Assembly (NCBI GenBank): GCA_009693705.1
Contig: SHWS01000002.1
Coordinates: 36,894 to 100,893 of the forward strand
Origin: Pelagibacteraceae bacterium
GTDB taxonomy: Bacteria > Pseudomonadota > Alphaproteobacteria > Pelagibacterales > Pelagibacteraceae
DNA: 64,000 bases
Direction: 5' to 3'
Shown: piece after piece, positions 62,389-64,000 of the stretch
Layout of the letters: each line of letters opens with the position of its first letter
How positions within the stretch are numbered: the stretch's first letter is position 1
Translations under genes and position numbers: made by a program
The notes under the pieces: generated by a model
The model's database searches: none
What the model was told of the DNA's origin: nothing
What the model saw: only the letters and a program-made list of their open reading frames with translations

Positions 62389-63120
62389 CTAGTTTTTTAG
62401 CAATAGTTTTCTTTTAAAATTTTCATAAAGAATTTTTGAATAATTATTCATATCTTTAATATTATTTTTTGCAGCCTGATTAAACTTTTCTAGGGCTCCC
62501 TTGCCTAATTGATTTTCAAGAGCATTTTTGTATTCTGGCACACACCCCCATTCGTTAACGGTTGTATTTTTTATTTCTATATGAAACTGAATACCATAAG
62601 CATGATTTTGATATTTAAATATTTGATATTTGGTAATTGGAGATGAGGCAAGCAAAGTCACTTCTTTTATATCTTGAATTCCTTGCACTTCATAAGAATG
62701 CCATTGTAGACTTTTAATTTTATCTGGAAATTGAGAAAATAAATCATCATTTTTTTTTTTACTAGAAAAATTAATTTCCATTATTCCAATTTCTGAAGGA
62801 TTTGATTTAACAACTTTTCCTCCAATGACCTCTCCTAACAACTGACAGCCTAAACAAAAGCCAAGATAAGGTTTTTTTAAATCAACCACAAATTCTCTAA
62901 TTCGTTTTTTTTCTTCAACCAACCATGGGTATTGGTCTTCCATATAAGTGTCCATCGGTCCACCCATGCAAAACATAGCATCAAATTTACCTATATTATT
63001 TGGTATTTTTTCTCCTTCATCTAATTCTATTGTGGTTAGATTAAATCCATCTTCGATCATGAGATCTTTAATGTAGCCGGGATCTTCAATTTTAATGTGC
63101 TGAAGTATGATAATATTCAT
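62389..63120 (-). CDS. Class I glutamine amidotransferase-like protein
   Basis: 243 residues, GATase1 fold. The triad is visible: Cys in LGFCLGCQLLGEVIGG, and His and Glu in YGIQFHIEIK. MGGPMDTYMEDQYPWL resembles the GMP synthase-like stand-alone amidotransferases (YfeJ or gamma-glutamyl transferase PuuD-like groups). No synthetase partner is adjacent. It follows a DUF1989 gene by 11 bases, so the two are probably co-expressed; a role in nitrogen-compound breakdown is possible but unproven. Confidence 0.87.
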   Translation of the reverse strand: MNIIILQHIKIEDPGYIKDLMIEDGFNLTTIELDEGEKIPNNIGKFDAMFCMGGPMDTYMEDQYPWLVEEKKRIREFVVDLKKPYLGFCLGCQLLGEVIGGKVVKSNPSEIGIMEINFSSKKKNDDLFSQFPDKIKSLQWHSYEVQGIQDIKEVTLLASSPITKYQIFKYQNHAYGIQFHIEIKNTTVNEWGCVPEYKNALENQLGKGALEKFNQAAKNNIKDMNNYSKILYENFKRKLLLKN

Positions 63121-63131
63121 TATTCAAATTA

Positions 63132-63755
63132 TTAAAAAACTTCTACTTCTAGGTCAGTGACTTTTCCACTACCATTAATTTCCCAACCTTCTGGTCTTAT
63201 ATCAAAGGGACATGATGAAATAACACATAGTGTATTAATAAGTGCTTCAAGCACCACATATGATCCTGGTTTTACGATGTTACCAGGAGCTATAAGAGTC
63301 CCGTCAGGATTGATTGAAGTATTTGTAAAAAAATTAACTGGTTGTGGAATTATAGTAATTTCTTGTCCTCTTCGCCTCATAACATTCGTTAAATTTTCAG
63401 AACAACTTCCATGAGGATCTTTATAACCAAATCCTTCATAACGAAATTGATCACAAGCTGGCAGCAACATATCATGAATACCTTCGGCTCCATCTTCGAT
63501 CATCTTTAAAATCGGATTACGAAACCTAGTCAAAAAAATGTCGTTTGGTCTTGGTACAAGAGATTTTGTAATAATCCAAGTGTGCATTGGTGACAACCAT
63601 TCCTCATAGCTATCGAGATTATATGCAAAAAAATCTGCTGCTTGATGTCCGTGAGGTGTTATAATACGAATTTTTTGACCTTTAATTAAATCAAATGACA
63701 TTGCACATTTTGCACGAACTGTCCATTTGCCCTCACTACCTAATTGTTTATTCAT
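63132..63755 (-). CDS. DUF1989 (urea carboxylase-associated) family protein
   Basis: 207 residues. Family landmarks are GHQAADFFAYNLDSYEEWLS, the probable metal site GIHDMLLPACDQFRYE, HGSCSENLTNVM, FFTNTSINPDGTL and ISSCPFDIRPEGWE. DUF1989 proteins accompany urea carboxylase or guanidine-degradation enzymes elsewhere, and some act as deiminases on carboxyguanidine. No urea carboxylase or allophanate hydrolase is in the window, so the substrate remains open. It starts a two-gene unit with the amidotransferase. Confidence 0.88.
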   Translation of the reverse strand: MNKQLGSEGKWTVRAKCAMSFDLIKGQKIRIITPHGHQAADFFAYNLDSYEEWLSPMHTWIITKSLVPRPNDIFLTRFRNPILKMIEDGAEGIHDMLLPACDQFRYEGFGYKDPHGSCSENLTNVMRRRGQEITIIPQPVNFFTNTSINPDGTLIAPGNIVKPGSYVVLEALINTLCVISSCPFDIRPEGWEINGSGKVTDLEVEVF

Positions 63756-63758
63756 AAT

Positions 63759-64000
63759 TTAATTTACAAAATAATAAATTATAAAATATCTAGTTATTTT
63801 ACCAATTGCTACCAGAATAATGAAATCTAAAAATTTAACTCTCATTAATCCTGCAACTAAGGTTAAAGGATCACCAGCCATAGGAATCCAGGCAAATAAT
63901 AGTGACCATTTGCCAAATCTATTAAACCAGTGCGAAGATTTTACAATCTGATGCTCTTTAAATGGAAACCATTTTTTTGTTTGAAGCTTGCGTGAGTAAA
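63759..64000 (-). CDS. YqaA/DedA-type membrane protein, C-terminal part (cut by window edge)
   Basis: Reading the minus strand from the window end gives 79 codons to a TAA at 63759-63761. They include KWFPFKEHQIVKSSHWFNRFGKW, best seen as WFNRFGKWSLLFAWIPMAG, then DPLTLVAGLMRV and a final hydrophobic helix, the pattern of the YqaA branch of DedA/SNARE-associated membrane proteins. The 5' end lies beyond the window. It stops 3 bases before the DUF1989 gene, so it is read in the same direction but upstream of it. Confidence 0.8.
   Translation of the reverse strand, partial: YSRKLQTKKWFPFKEHQIVKSSHWFNRFGKWSLLFAWIPMAGDPLTLVAGLMRVKFLDFIILVAIGKITRYFIIYYFVN

Overview
The window is a gene-dense, very AT-rich bacterial chromosome segment. 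Intergenic gaps are mostly 0-20 bases, TAATG and ATGA start/stop overlaps are common, and every protein is of an alphaproteobacterial type. Base composition, compactness and gene content (TCA super-cluster with mmsA, glcDEF, system I cytochrome c maturation, DUF2794, IalB, SAM-II riboswitch on metX) point to a streamlined marine alphaproteobacterium of the SAR11 clade (Pelagibacterales). That placement is inference from gene content; no rRNA is present to confirm it. I found no tRNA, rRNA, CRISPR, insertion sequence, prophage or integrase gene.

Layout. 1-4.2 kb: an AmpG-like permease with an NlpC/P60 peptidase (+), then hisC-tyrA (-). 4.2-6.8 kb: a SAM-II riboswitch, metX-metW and a glyoxalase II (+). 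6.8-13.4 kb: rplU-rpmA-obgE-proB-proA-nadD-rsfS-ctpA-rppH (+). 13.4-41.1 kb: an unbroken run on the minus strand, in transcription order ffh, rpsP, trmD, rplS, leuCDB, asd, sdhCDAB, mmsA, mdh, sucCDAB, lpd, priA, atpHAGDC. 41.1-43.0 kb: a structured intergenic region, then dapF-ftsY (+). 43.0-57.8 kb: minus-strand genes, in transcription order hspQ, ccmC-D-E-F-G-H, a decayed pagL-like gene, an FMN 2-hydroxyacid oxidase, an aminotransferase, glcDEF, a 2-hydroxyacid dehydrogenase, an amidase and an alpha/beta hydrolase. 57.8-64 kb: yciB, DUF2794, BI-1 (-), an aldo/keto reductase, IalB, argG, then a class I glutamine amidotransferase, a DUF1989 protein and the 3' end of a YqaA/DedA-type membrane protein (-).

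How it works together. The central block holds the second half of the TCA cycle (2-oxoglutarate dehydrogenase E1/E2/E3, succinyl-CoA synthetase, succinate dehydrogenase, malate dehydrogenase) beside the F1 part of ATP synthase. Glycolate oxidase, a 2-hydroxyacid oxidase, an aminotransferase and a 2-hydroxyacid reductase form a likely glycolate/glyoxylate module. The ccm genes attach heme to c-type cytochromes.

Most notable observations: (1) SdhC and SdhD both lack the histidines that normally ligate heme b, while quinone-site residues are kept; SdhD has no histidine at all. (2) A PagL-type lipid A deacylase gene is broken by a one-base homopolymer frameshift in its signal peptide and by an in-frame TAG. 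(3) Strong, partly exclusive hairpins lie between ffh and dapF. (4) A 12-bp perfect inverted repeat with competing hairpins lies between hspQ and ccmC. (5) A SAM-II riboswitch precedes metX, with a promoter placed so that transcription starts at the aptamer. (6) The S16 tail is made of three tandem 10-residue repeats. I did not see a clearly new multi-gene system.
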